Assembly: GCA_009776965.1 (NCBI GenBank)
Contig: WRMU01000003.1
Coordinates: 1 to 22,823 of the forward strand
Reading direction: 5' to 3'
DNA from: Microgenomates group bacterium
GTDB lineage: Bacteria > Patescibacteriota > Microgenomatia > UBA1400 > PJMF01
DNA: 22,823 nucleotides
Below the pieces are notes generated by a model. The model saw nothing but the letters and a program-made list of their open reading frames with translations. It did not search any database and was not told the DNA's origin. A program made the translations under genes and the position numbers. This document shows, one piece after another, positions 7,421 to 14,842 of the stretch; within the stretch, counting starts at the first letter, position 1; each line of letters begins with the position of its first letter.

Positions 7421-9340
7421 TTATTCTTCTATATACAGCTCAGAAGTGTCGATAGTGATATTGCGCGTGGCATTATCATACCCCACTCCAATATCCAACA
7501 ACCGCATCACGTCTCTAAGTCGCATAAAATTGTTGCCGCCAATGAGATAGGCCGTTATTCCAACCGGAGCGCCGTCCAAGGAGATATTAATTTCGGCGTT
7601 AAGGGTGGCCTGTTTTGCCGCCCCATCGCCCAATCTCATTTCTCCGCCGTCTGATGCATAAGCCTCTCCGCTAGTTAGCGTTATCGCTCTAGTGGCATTA
7701 TCATATCCCACTGAAAATTGCTTATTGGTGCCGTTTAAGACAAAGGCCAGATCCCGCAGCTTAAAATAGTTATTGCCATTGATCAGATAAGCCTCAAACT
7801 GTGTCGCCTCGCCATTAACATATACCGTCGAAGGCGTGGGATTGACCGTCAGCGTTGTAGTTGGTGGCTGCACTGGCGGGGTTGGGGTAGTGGTCCCTTC
7901 CAGCGGATCGAGTGAATACAAGTTCACCTTGCCATCGCCATAGCTCACTGCCCAATACACTCGCCCAGTAACCGGATTATAACGCAAGACGTCATAACCG
8001 TTGAGCTCTGCTCCTATAATCTCTTTTACAGAGAGGACTTCGCCTGCAGCGTCAACCACTGCCAAATAGGCTTTTCTGGCATCCGAATCAGACCTATCAT
8101 CAAGGGCGTAATTTTGCACTTCCCACATTACGGCGTACCTTCCGACATCAATTTGTACCAGCTTAACTGCTACCGCCCGCGCCTGCGGATTAGTGTAATT
8201 AGTAATCCAAATGGGGTCAGTACTCCCCCCGAAGCGCTCATCCATGCTCAGCAAGAACAAATTACGCGCTCCCTGAGCCGGCTTGTTTTGATTATAGGCG
8301 CCGACGAATAAATAGCCACTAGGCGTCTGTGCGATGCCTCCCATCGAGGCATCTGTCCAGTTCTCTCCATTTCTGCCTTCGAACCCAAATGACTCCCCTC
8401 GCACATTATCGGCTCGCCCTTTGATAGCTTCATCAAAGCCGAACCCTCGCGGACGAGAATCACCTAAAGTAGTAAAAACAAACCCGTTTTCAATAGGCAG
8501 AATAAACTGATCAAATGAGTGTCCTCCTCGAGGATGAGCCATTAAGTTCATACTCCATGCGCCCTCTTGTCCTAATCTCGACAACAGCTCAAAAGTATTA
8601 ATGTCTAGGACGAACCCCAGTGCACTCTGATGATTGATACCGCCGGAATCCTGAAGCTCCTCTCTCGCAAGATAAACCGCGATCATATCTCCAGAGGAGA
8701 TCTCCAGCCGACAAGTGCCCGACCGAAATGGTCTTTTTACACTGCTCGAGCTGCCATATCGCGCTTCCAGCCAAAACTCCTGCAGCCTGATTCCCGTTGA
8801 TGAGTATTTAACCAAGACCATGTTTTGCTCATCAAACGCTCCTTCTGCCACCTCCTGAGCAAAAAAAAGGTAATAGTTGCCGTCACCATCCTTAGTGAAT
8901 CCACCGCATCTCTGCAAAGGCTTCTCAATCTCCAACGTTGTAGTTAACTGCCCAGATGATGAAAACTCATAAATCACCACATTATTTCTGGGAGTGGTGT
9001 AGATCCCAGCGCCAGTAGCTCCGGCTACCGCCACCTCACCCGTGTCCAAAACACTAATACTGCCGTCTGCGCCAACGAAAGTTTGCAGCTCAGGCACTCT
9101 AGTGTACCATACCCCAGTGAGAAAATAGTCTCTAGTCATAGGAACCTCATACCTCGCATCAATTGTCACCACATCCGGCCGCACCGTCTCATACCCTGTC
9201 GCCTCATTCAACAAACCCGTATTCGCGCTCGCCCCCGCGCCCATCGGCGCCATCGCCAGCAGCATCAGCACCGCCAACACTGCTACAAGCATCCTTCTTC
9301 CTACTCCTGTCTGCTGTGAAACCGTCACTACCTTTTTCAT
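7421..9340 (-). CDS. Secreted protein with two C-terminal stalk (copper amine oxidase N-like) domains
   Basis: About 639 residues from ATG at 9340, which sits 8 bases after AAGGTGG; a GTG at 9352 is in frame but overlaps that ribosome binding site. Residues 1-39 are a signal peptide (MKKV, hydrophobic core, GASA). The middle (about 40-480) reads as repeated beta strands with SGQL, TGEV and GxGxYY motifs, like a beta-propeller of the kind that wraps a cell-surface sensor or binding protein. A Pro/Thr linker (TTTPTPPVQPPTTT) precedes two repeats of the family named copper amine oxidase N-terminal domain or stalk domain: TVYVNGEATQFEAYLINGNN-YFKLRDLAFVLN-VGYDNATRAITL and a shorter copy ending VGYDNATRNITID. 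These are typical of Clostridia surface proteins and probably bind the cell wall. It has its own promoter and terminator, so it is monocistronic. It looks horizontally acquired; the domain call is firm, the role is not. Confidence 0.9.
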   Translation of the reverse strand: MKKVVTVSQQTGVGRRMLVAVLAVLMLLAMAPMGAGASANTGLLNEATGYETVRPDVVTIDARYEVPMTRDYFLTGVWYTRVPELQTFVGADGSISVLDTGEVAVAGATGAGIYTTPRNNVVIYEFSSSGQLTTTLEIEKPLQRCGGFTKDGDGNYYLFFAQEVAEGAFDEQNMVLVKYSSTGIRLQEFWLEARYGSSSSVKRPFRSGTCRLEISSGDMIAVYLAREELQDSGGINHQSALGFVLDINTFELLSRLGQEGAWSMNLMAHPRGGHSFDQFILPIENGFVFTTLGDSRPRGFGFDEAIKGRADNVRGESFGFEGRNGENWTDASMGGIAQTPSGYLFVGAYNQNKPAQGARNLFLLSMDERFGGSTDPIWITNYTNPQARAVAVKLVQIDVGRYAVMWEVQNYALDDRSDSDARKAYLAVVDAAGEVLSVKEIIGAELNGYDVLRYNPVTGRVYWAVSYGDGKVNLYSLDPLEGTTTPTPPVQPPTTTLTVNPTPSTVYVNGEATQFEAYLINGNNYFKLRDLAFVLNGTNKQFSVGYDNATRAITLTSGEAYASDGGEMRLGDGAAKQATLNAEINISLDGAPVGITAYLIGGNNFMRLRDVMRLLDIGVGYDNATRNITIDTSELYIEE

Positions 9341-9400
9341 TACTTTTTCCACCTTTCAAATCAATTTTTTTGTTAAACTAAAAAGAGCAAAGAGAAATAT

Positions 9401-9409
9401 ATTATAACA
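9401..9409 (-). promoter_or_regulatory. Extended -10 box of the stalk-domain gene
   Basis: Minus-strand TGTTATAAT, identical to the boxes before greA and the WG-repeat gene; no good -35 box is seen. The predicted leader is about 55 bases and carries the AAGGTGG ribosome binding site. Confidence 0.5.
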
Positions 9410-9653
9410 TATCAAACCCTAAAAATAAAGACCAAAAAGAAATCTTATCGGTCTATTCCTAAAGTCGCGAGAAAAACACGCTCAACTCAACTCAGTATCT
9501 TGCGTGTCTTTAGTCAATCCTTAAAACACCGACGGCGTCTATACAGTTCCTGTGGCATATTAAGCACCCCTATACTACAACACATTACCCAATACGTCCA
9601 GCACTTGTCCATTTTTGTCCCTTTTTATGTCCTATCACATTACAACAAACGCC
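9410..9653. other. Intergenic stretch without a gene
   Basis: No convincing ORF, RNA or repeat is seen between the stalk-gene promoter and the antisense promoter at 9654. There is no clear terminator for the minus-strand gene that ends at 9661. Confidence 0.5.
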
Positions 9654-9681
9654 TTGACGTCTAAGCCTTTTTTGATATAAT
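9654..9681 (+). promoter_or_regulatory. Antisense promoter at the 3' end of the BECR-like gene
   Basis: TTGACG at 9654-9659, 16-base spacer containing a run of six T, TATAAT at 9676-9681. It points into the 3' end of the opposing gene. The same TTGACG plus T-run spacer plus TATAAT design occurs at the 3' ends of both foldback units near 22440 and 22710. Confidence 0.55.
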
Positions 9682-10224
9682 TCCCTTATTAACATCGTTC
9701 TGAAAGTCAGAAATCTCGGCGGAGCTGCGGGTCAAGCCCTTAAGTGGGCGTACCGATGAGGGGAGGTCGCCACCCTCCAGAGCGTCTTTGTTAATATCTC
9801 TCAGGCTTTTAATATATGTAGTTTTGACCGAGCCTTTGCTTTGATGCTCTCCAATGTAAGCAACATTAGCTGTCTTGCCGTCCCTATTAAACTTAACTAA
9901 AACCTGAATATGAGGATGTCTAGTTCTCAAAACACAAGACGATCTATTATGGACAGCACTAAACAACAAATCTGCCACTTTTTTTGCCCGCATTCCATCC
10001 AGACCCATCCTCTTAACTCTCAAATGTTCCTGCACTCTGGGATGCACCAAAAGACTGCCGTTTTCAATCAGAGCGACTCCCGTCTCGTCTCTAATCTTAT
10101 TCAACTTCTCCAATTTCTCACTACCCAAAACACCAAAATCAACCGGTTTATCCATCTTTTCATTTAGTGACTTGACAAGACTATTTTGTATTTTAGTTCT
10201 GGATTTTTTCCTTTTCCCGCCCAT
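9661..10224 (-). CDS. Possible BECR-fold (phage barnase/EndoU/ColicinE5/RelE-like) nuclease-like protein
   Basis: About 187 residues from ATG 10224; an in-frame GTG at 10230 is an alternative. The N-terminus is basic (MGGKRKKSRTK). The centre reads as strand-helix-strand: ENGSLLVHPRVQEHLRVKR, a helix MRAKKVADLLFSAVHNR, then RHPHIQVLVKFN, ANVAYIGEH and a TTYIKSL strand. This layout, with a leading H..R, a central N-x-x-x-V strand and a final T-x-Y, resembles the phage BECR nuclease families (PBECR) found at ends of phage head proteins or as toxins; that is recalled similarity and only suggestive. The -10 box GATAAT lies 8 bases from the ATG, so the message may be leaderless. Its promoter iterons recur upstream of the foldback units near 22150. 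Strand skew is weaker than in the neighbours, in keeping with recent arrival. Confidence 0.7.
   Translation of the reverse strand: MGGKRKKSRTKIQNSLVKSLNEKMDKPVDFGVLGSEKLEKLNKIRDETGVALIENGSLLVHPRVQEHLRVKRMGLDGMRAKKVADLLFSAVHNRSSCVLRTRHPHIQVLVKFNRDGKTANVAYIGEHQSKGSVKTTYIKSLRDINKDALEGGDLPSSVRPLKGLTRSSAEISDFQNDVNKGIISKKA
9688..9795 (+). ncRNA. Candidate antisense structured RNA
   Basis: The expected start site (7 bases after the -10 box) is 9688. ATTAACA at 9688-9694 can pair with TGTTAAT at 9789-9795, closing a region with the hairpins TTCTGA-aag-TCAGAA, GCCC-ttaagt-GGGC inside TCGG/CCGA, and GGAGG/CCTCC. It overlaps the coding 3' end of the minus-strand gene, so part of the structure may be chance. 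Not matched to a known RNA family. Confidence 0.3.
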
Positions 10225-10232
10225 AGCCACCT

Positions 10233-10267
10233 ATTATCCCCACAAAAGTTACAAAATAGTTGCAAAA
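10233..10267 (-). promoter_or_regulatory. Promoter with tandem 11-bp iterons
   Basis: On the minus strand two direct repeats, TTTTGCAACTA (10257-10267) and TTTTGTAACTT (10246-10256), cover the -35 position and are followed by the -10 box GATAAT (10233-10238). A 25-base stretch matches 22132-22156 at 24 positions. No TTGACA-like -35 box is present, so an activator or another sigma factor is implied. Confidence 0.6.
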
Positions 10268-10302
10268 CCTTCGCGAAATGGCCTATTACTCCCAAACTTA
10301 GC

Positions 10303-10331
10303 AAAAACCCGCCACCTATCACAGCAGCGGG
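10303..10331 (-). terminator. Probable terminator of the WG-repeat gene
   Basis: On the minus strand CCCGC (10327-10331) and GCGGG (10308-10312) form a 5-bp stem over a 14-base loop, followed by five T (A run 10303-10307). The short stem makes it weak. Confidence 0.5.
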
Positions 10332-10351
10332 CAATGCTCTTAAACTGTTAA

Positions 10352-10882
10352 TTATTCGCTCTCGGCAATTTCCGGCCAATAAGAGTAGTCTTCTGCAATC
10401 AGCTTCATCAGACAGCGCTCCTGCGAGTCGTGCTCACTATACCAAAAGTTGGCAATTCTCCCGCCGTCTAGCTCCACCTCAGCGAATCCTTTCTGCATTC
10501 TATTAATGGAGACAAAGCTCGTCTTTAGCAAATCTGTCCCATTGCGGCGGATAAGCCCCCAGCGGTCATTGTCGTATTGCACTTTTGCGAGGTTTTCGTC
10601 TAGTACGCCGAAATCTCCTGCCCAAGCGAATGTCCGCTCAAAAGCCCGTTCGCCTTGGGGATTAATATATCCCCACCGCTCCTCATTAACCAGAACCTCC
10701 CTTCCAGAGGTCACCCTCAGGTGCTGCTCATTCCAAACCACCACCGCCAAACCTTCTCGAAAATGAGAGGCGTCTTTCCATTCTTCCTCGAAGACTCTCC
10801 TGCCCTCAGTGTCCGTATAGGTATAGCGTCCATTTTCCAGCTCCACCACCAGCAGTCCTCCATATCTGTCGTACACGCCCAT
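10352..10882 (-). CDS. WG-repeat protein
   Basis: 176 residues. At least two copies of the WG-repeat pattern (WG containing repeat, KWG family) are visible: WGYINPQGERAFERTFAWAGDF...LAKVQY and WGLIRRNGTDLLKTSFVSINRM...FAEVEL, preceded by a degenerate copy, YTYTDTEGRRVFEEEWKDASHFREGLAVV. Each is a G-x-I-N/R-x-x-G hairpin, then a Phe/Ala stretch, so a beta-rich repeat fold. There is no signal peptide, so the protein is probably cytoplasmic or displayed by another route. The start is well supported: AGGAGG lies 7 bases before the ATG. The C-terminal 40 residues are not repeat-like. WG-repeat proteins are usually of unknown binding function. It has its own promoter (TGTTATAAT near 11012) and a ~120-base leader, so it is monocistronic. 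Confidence 0.88.
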   Translation of the reverse strand: MGVYDRYGGLLVVELENGRYTYTDTEGRRVFEEEWKDASHFREGLAVVVWNEQHLRVTSGREVLVNEERWGYINPQGERAFERTFAWAGDFGVLDENLAKVQYDNDRWGLIRRNGTDLLKTSFVSINRMQKGFAEVELDGGRIANFWYSEHDSQERCLMKLIAEDYSYWPEIAESE

Positions 10883-11009
10883 GCTCTTTCCTCCTCAATA
10901 ATCTTGATTTATTCAATTAACAATTTTCCAAAGAGTTGTCCTGTCTCGCTAGCGCGCCTGTTTGTCCGCTTTTGGATCAACCGGCACGTTTTTTGATCAA
11001 AACCAGTAT

Positions 11010-11018
11010 ATTATAACA
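11010..11018 (-). promoter_or_regulatory. Extended -10 box of the WG-repeat gene
   Basis: Minus-strand TGTTATAAT; no clear -35 box at the usual distance. It gives a ~120-base leader without obvious structure. Confidence 0.45.
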
Positions 11019-11065
11019 CCTTATAAGATAATATTCCTCAACTACTCACCGCCAGCGCCAGCCCT

Positions 11066-12511
11066 TTAATTCGCTCTCCTAAGCGTCGGAAAAGCAATCA
11101 CCTCCTTAATCGAAGGCATATTGGTCAGCAGCATCACCAGCCTATCAATCCCCATCCCCATCCCGCCCATCGGGGGCAATCCATACTCCATCGCCGCCAA
11201 AAAATCCTCATCCAGCGGCTGCGCCTCCGCATCTCCCGCCCTCATCCTCGCTTGCTCCTCCTCAAACCTCTCTCGCTGCTCCAGCGGATTAGTCAGCTCA
11301 CTCCAGCCATCCGAAAGCTCCTTCCCACCAATATACAACTCAAATCTCTCCACCAGCCCCTCGTCGCTGCGATGTGGCTTCGCCAGCGGGCTCACTTCCC
11401 GCGGATAATCAATGATCCAAGTCGGCTCTATCAACTGATGACATACCAACTTCTCAAACAAAGCAAAAATTGCCTTCCCTCGGCTAAAGTCACCAATAAG
11501 CTTGAGACTATTCTTCTTTAGCAACTCTCCCAGTTCCTCATCCTCTAACGCGTCCGCTTCAAGTCCTGCATACTTGCTCAAACTTTCCTTGAGCGTCATT
11601 CGCGCAAAACTTCTCCCCAAATCAACCTCTCTGTCTCCCACCATCAACTTTTCTCCTCCATTCACTTTTTTATTTAAGAACTTGAGCATCTCCTCAATCA
11701 ACGCCGTCACTCGATGATAATCCGCATAAGCCTCATACCATTCAATCATCGTAAACTCCGGCTGATGGGTCTGGTCGATGCCCTCATTGCGAAAGTTCCG
11801 CGCAATTTCAAAAATCTTCTCCTCACCACCCACCATCAACCTCTTTAGATATAGCTCCGGCGCAATTCGCAGATAAAAATCGCTATCTAGCGCCTTCATA
11901 TGAGTGATAAAAGGTCTGGCATTAGTTCCCCCATAAAGCGGCTGCAGTATCGGCGTCTCCACCTCCGTAAACCCCTGATCATGCAAAAAACTTCTCATCT
12001 CCCGCAAAATCGTCCAGCGCGCCGCAAGAATCTTTTGCGAGCGCTCATTAACCAGTAAATCCAGATGTCTCGCCCTAAAACGCGCCTCTTTATCTTCCGC
12101 AGCGTTCCACTCCGAGGGCAAGGGCCGCAACGCCTTCCCCAAAAAAGTAAACTCCTCCGCCATAATCGTAATTTGTCCGGTTTTTGTTTTTCCCACCTCT
12201 CCTTTTACCCCCAAAAAGTCCCCCACATCAACCAATTTTAGCTGCTCCCACGTCTCCTCGCTAAACTTACTCGCATGTAATAAAATCTGTATTTTCCCGC
12301 TTAAGTCCCCCAAATCCGCAAACACCACCTTGCCCTGCGCTCTCCAAGAAAACAATCTTCCCGCTGTCTGCACTTCCTCTCCCTCCAGCGCCAAACACTC
12401 CTTCACCATCTGGGTCTTCGCAAAAGAGTAGGGGAAAGGATTAATCCCTTTTTCCTCCAAAGCTCTCAATTTAGCAATTTTGGCAGATCTCGCTTCGTCT
12501 AGTCGCGACAT
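11066..12511 (-). CDS. lysS: Lysine--tRNA ligase, class II
   Basis: 481 residues, slightly short for bacterial LysS (about 490-505). It charges tRNA-Lys in the cytosol using ATP. The N-terminal OB-fold anticodon-binding domain (about 45-135) includes VQTAGRLFSWRAQGKVVFADLGD. The class II catalytic core follows: motif 1 around GFTEVETPILQP with the GGTNARPF lysine-pocket segment, motif 2 FEIARNFRNEG followed by HQPEFTMIEWYEAYADY, and motif 3 GMGIDRLVMLLTN near the C-terminus, with KELSDGWSELTNPLEQ between. All key elements are intact. It starts 2 bases after the greA stop with no ribosome binding site in between, so it is translated by coupling in a greA-lysS operon. The C-terminus ends in TLRRAN. 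Confidence 0.98.
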   Translation of the reverse strand: MSRLDEARSAKIAKLRALEEKGINPFPYSFAKTQMVKECLALEGEEVQTAGRLFSWRAQGKVVFADLGDLSGKIQILLHASKFSEETWEQLKLVDVGDFLGVKGEVGKTKTGQITIMAEEFTFLGKALRPLPSEWNAAEDKEARFRARHLDLLVNERSQKILAARWTILREMRSFLHDQGFTEVETPILQPLYGGTNARPFITHMKALDSDFYLRIAPELYLKRLMVGGEEKIFEIARNFRNEGIDQTHQPEFTMIEWYEAYADYHRVTALIEEMLKFLNKKVNGGEKLMVGDREVDLGRSFARMTLKESLSKYAGLEADALEDEELGELLKKNSLKLIGDFSRGKAIFALFEKLVCHQLIEPTWIIDYPREVSPLAKPHRSDEGLVERFELYIGGKELSDGWSELTNPLEQRERFEEEQARMRAGDAEAQPLDEDFLAAMEYGLPPMGGMGMGIDRLVMLLTNMPSIKEVIAFPTLRRAN

Positions 12512-12513
12512 AA

Positions 12514-12990
12514 TTAAGTAGCAATGCCCATAATTTGATAAGTTTTAGTCACTCCCGAGGGTGTCTTCACCTCCACCTTCTCACCCTTAGTTTTCCCCAA
12601 GAGAGCCGAGCCAATTGCCGACTCCGAAGTGATGGTATTGGTCTTATCCGCATCATCAGCATATTCGCCCACAATTTCATAGTCCCCGCTCTTGCCTTTT
12701 TCATCTTTTAATTTTACTCTCGAGCCAATGCCTATCTTTGTCGTCGAAACCGTTTCCTTAACGATGGTCACATTCGCCAAAATAGCCTGCACTTCCCCAA
12801 TTCGCACTTCAATCAATTCCTGCTGATCTCTGGCGTCATGATATTCGGAGTTCTCCGCCAAATCCCCCTGCTCTCTGGCCTTCGCCACTCTATCCACCAC
12901 CGCCGGCAGCTGTACTTTCTCCAAATCCTGCAGCTCTGCCTCGAGCACAGCTAAAGATTTTTTAGTCATTTCGATCGGTTTTTCGTTCAT
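12514..12990 (-). CDS. greA: Transcription elongation factor GreA
   Basis: 158 residues from the ATG at 12990. A further 14 in-frame upstream residues exist but would include the promoter, so the shorter start is preferred. GreA rescues backtracked RNA polymerase by stimulating transcript cleavage through its coiled coil. The N-terminal coiled coil is visible (MTKKSLAVLEAELQDLEK, then LAENSEYHDARDQQELIEVRIGEVQAIL) with the acidic DLAENSEY tip that reaches the active site; the C-terminal FKBP-like domain has ESAIGSALLGKTKGEKVEVKTPSG. Length and domains are standard. It heads an operon with lysS. The promoter is TGTTATAAT with only 9 bases to the ATG and no ribosome binding site, so the mRNA is probably leaderless. 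Confidence 0.97.
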   Translation of the reverse strand: MNEKPIEMTKKSLAVLEAELQDLEKVQLPAVVDRVAKAREQGDLAENSEYHDARDQQELIEVRIGEVQAILANVTIVKETVSTTKIGIGSRVKLKDEKGKSGDYEIVGEYADDADKTNTITSESAIGSALLGKTKGEKVEVKTPSGVTKTYQIMGIAT

Positions 12991-12999
12991 ATTCGACCT

Positions 13000-13008
13000 A
13001 TTATAACA
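13000..13008 (-). promoter_or_regulatory. Extended -10 promoter of greA-lysS
   Basis: Minus-strand TG-T-TATAAT; nine bases separate the -10 box from the greA ATG. No consensus -35 box at 16-18 bases. It lies back to back with the plus-strand promoter at 13026. Confidence 0.6.
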
Positions 13009-13025
13009 TAAGGGCAGGCAAAGAT

Positions 13026-13053
13026 TTGACAAATCGCAGACTTCACATATAAT
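13026..13053 (+). promoter_or_regulatory. Sigma70-type promoter of the HAD-family gene
   Basis: TTGACA at 13026-13031, 16-base spacer, TATAAT at 13048-13053. The leader carries AGAAAGG 7 bases before the ATG at 13084. Confidence 0.85.
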
Positions 13054-13083
13054 CGGCGAAGATTTAAGAAGAAAGGTTTATTT

Positions 13084-13854
13084 ATGAAAAAAGTTCTCTC
13101 CTTCGACGTTGACCAAACCCTCAATGTCGCCAAAACTCCCATCACTTCCGAAATGGCCGAGCTCCTCACTCGCCTCCTCGATCATTACGAACTCGCCCCC
13201 ATTTCTGGGCAAAAGTTCGAACAATTCATTATCCAAGTGGTCGACCCTATGGTTGCCTATGGCGCCACTCCCGAACAACTCGCCCATCTCCATCTCTTTG
13301 TCACTCAAGGCACCCGCTACCATAGATACAACACCGACAAAAAAGATTGGGAACTAGTTTATAAATACGACTTAACCGATGAGCAAATCCAAAAAATGAC
13401 CCAAGTCATCGAGCAGTCCGCCAAAGAACTGGGCTTCTGGGAAGAAGATAAGCTGAGTCCAGGAGATGAAATCATCGAAAATCGTGTTTCTCAAGTTACT
13501 TTCTCCGCTCTCGGACAAACTGCCGGTACTGAGGCTAAATATGCTTGGGACCCAGACACCAAAAAACGCCAGCAGATTGTCGCCCGCGCCCAAGAACTAG
13601 CTCCAGAGTTCATGTTTGAAATCGGCGGCACAACTTCTATTAATGCCGCTCTCCCCGGCACCAATAAAAAGTTCGGCATGGCCCATTTGCTTGAGGAGTT
13701 GAAAGTTGCTATTCCCGAAGTACTCTATTTTGGCGATATGACCCAACCCGGCGGCAACGATTATCCTGTTGTCGAGATGGGCTTCGACACCATTACCGTT
13801 GAGAAATGGGAAGACACCGCGTATGCTCTTAAGGGTATACTAGGAGTAGTATAA
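13084..13854 (+). CDS. HAD-IIB phosphatase/phosphomannomutase-like protein
   Basis: 256 residues. HAD motif I is FDVDQTLN (residues 7-14), with the catalytic Asp pair kept but Gln where Gly is usual (DxDGT). The rest follows the eukaryote-type phosphomannomutase layout: ITSEMAELLTRLL then PISGQKFEQF, a cap with NRVSQVTFSALGQTAGTE...KRQQIVARAQEL...FMFEIGGTTSINAALPGTNKKFGMAHLLEE, and motif IV FGDMTQPGGNDYPVVEMG (compare FGDxTxPGGND of PMM). It could convert mannose-6-P to mannose-1-P for surface sugars, or be a related sugar phosphatase. The cytosolic protein has a strong promoter and AGAAAGG ribosome binding site and is monocistronic, divergent from greA. Confidence 0.9.
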   Translation: MKKVLSFDVDQTLNVAKTPITSEMAELLTRLLDHYELAPISGQKFEQFIIQVVDPMVAYGATPEQLAHLHLFVTQGTRYHRYNTDKKDWELVYKYDLTDEQIQKMTQVIEQSAKELGFWEEDKLSPGDEIIENRVSQVTFSALGQTAGTEAKYAWDPDTKKRQQIVARAQELAPEFMFEIGGTTSINAALPGTNKKFGMAHLLEELKVAIPEVLYFGDMTQPGGNDYPVVEMGFDTITVEKWEDTAYALKGILGVV

Positions 13855-13898
13855 ACCAAAAACCTTCATAAATCGAGCAAAATCAGATTTTATTTGTG

Positions 13899-13928
13899 AA
13901 AAAATTGTTTTGATATTTTATCTCGAAA
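13899..13928 (+). repeat. 30-base direct repeat, copy 1
   Basis: Identical to 14844-14873; begins AAAAAATTGTTTTGATATTT and ends TCTCGAAA. The two copies bracket the TP-linker surface gene. Copy 1 has no inverted partner nearby, whereas copy 2 does. Confidence 0.95.
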
Positions 13929-13945
13929 CATGAATACTGCTGCAA

Positions 13946-14068
13946 GCAAAACTTTTCTCTATTGATTTTAGTCTGACGAAAGCTGTGCCCGAACTGGCCT
14001 CAAGCGGGTGTTCCCCGCGTGAGGACAAATCGAGTCAGACGCGAAATCACTATAGAGGAAAGTTTTGC
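13946..14068 (+). other. Long imperfect foldback in the intergenic region
   Basis: 13946-13977 pairs with 14034-14068: blocks GCAAAACTTT, CTCTAT, TGATTT and GTCTGAC match in order, with one U.G wobble on the plus strand. An inner hairpin CCTCA-a-GCGGG / CCCGC-g-TGAGG lies at 13998-14024. There is no T-run after it, so it is not a normal terminator; it may be a structured RNA or a decayed foldback element. Confidence 0.65.
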
Positions 14069-14094
14069 TCAAAGGAAAGAGTGAACCTAGTTTA

Positions 14095-14123
14095 TTGACA
14101 TTTCTATCATAGTGTGATATACT
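14095..14123 (+). promoter_or_regulatory. Sigma70-type promoter, probably leaderless
   Basis: TTGACA at 14095-14100, 17-base spacer ending TGA, TATACT at 14118-14123. Ten bases separate the -10 box from the ATG at 14134. Confidence 0.85.
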
Positions 14124-14133
14124 ATGAGCCATT

Positions 14134-14838
14134 ATGAAAAGAAACCCACTAAACATAGTATTAGTTGCCTTAATCGGCATCTTCATTGTCCTAGTTATTC
14201 TCTTTATCCGCCAGATCACTCGCCGCCCTGCCATGCAGGCTCGCCTCGATGGTGGCACCTCTAATGTGATCACCTCCAGCGTCATCCCCACCCCCGCCGC
14301 CAACCCCACTCTCACCACCGACGCCACCTTAAGCGCTCAAATCGAAACCCAAACCGATATTGATCCCGATGAGCTGACGGTAGTAACCGCCACCCCCACC
14401 GCTCAAATTGCCTCCATTGAAACTACTCCAGCCGACAAGGGTCATGTCGTAGTCCCCACTCCCACTCCCACCCCCCTTCCTACCCCCACTCCCGTCCCCA
14501 CCAAGACTGTTGTCACCGAAGTTAAGGAGGAAACTGTGACTACTCCTGCTTCCAGACCTAGCAGCAACCCCTATTTGGCCGGCTGTGGCGAGTATAATAA
14601 GGACACCGACTCCTTCTCCGCCACCATCAAGTTCCCCAAAATGGACGGCAAAACCTCCATGACGGTCCAAGTTGGTTCCAGCTATGAGAGCAACGACCTC
14701 TATGAAGGCAGCTTTGTCGCCGCTAGCGAACAGGCCATTCGGGTGACTGCCAAAAACAACACCAACTACTTCGCTCGCTATCGCTTCGACGATGGTAGCT
14801 GGAGCAACAGCCTCGAGTTCTCTTGTGTGAGGCGGTAA
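14134..14838 (+). CDS. Surface protein with N-terminal anchor and Thr/Pro linker
   Basis: 234 residues. Residues 1-26 are a Lys/Arg start and one hydrophobic segment ending IRQITRR, a signal anchor with the rest outside. Residues about 35-150 are Thr/Ala/Pro rich, with VVPTPTPTPLPTPTPVP as a stiff wall-spanning linker. The C-terminal ~85 residues (NPYLAGCGEYNKDTDSF...) read as a small beta domain with two Cys (GCGEY and EFSCVRR), which could form a disulphide; it resembles an Ig-like fold but no family is recognised. No ribosome binding site precedes the ATG, which fits leaderless translation. The gene is bracketed by 30-base direct repeats and long foldbacks. Confidence 0.88.
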   Translation: MKRNPLNIVLVALIGIFIVLVILFIRQITRRPAMQARLDGGTSNVITSSVIPTPAANPTLTTDATLSAQIETQTDIDPDELTVVTATPTAQIASIETTPADKGHVVVPTPTPTPLPTPTPVPTKTVVTEVKEETVTTPASRPSSNPYLAGCGEYNKDTDSFSATIKFPKMDGKTSMTVQVGSSYESNDLYEGSFVAASEQAIRVTAKNNTNYFARYRFDDGSWSNSLEFSCVRR

Positions 14839-14842
14839 TTCC

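Noticed and set aside
10164..10379. Minus-strand frame of 71 codons between the BECR-like and WG-repeat genes
   Set aside because: It overlaps the promoter iterons, the terminator and the coding ends of both neighbours; composition gives no support.
12991..13032. Upstream extension of greA by 14 residues
   Set aside because: It would place the start upstream of the TGTTATAAT promoter box, and the extra residues are not GreA-like.
14009..14024. GTGTTCCCCGCGTGAG, like half of a type I-E CRISPR repeat
   Set aside because: It occurs once, lies within the inner hairpin of the foldback, and there is no repeat-spacer array or cas gene.
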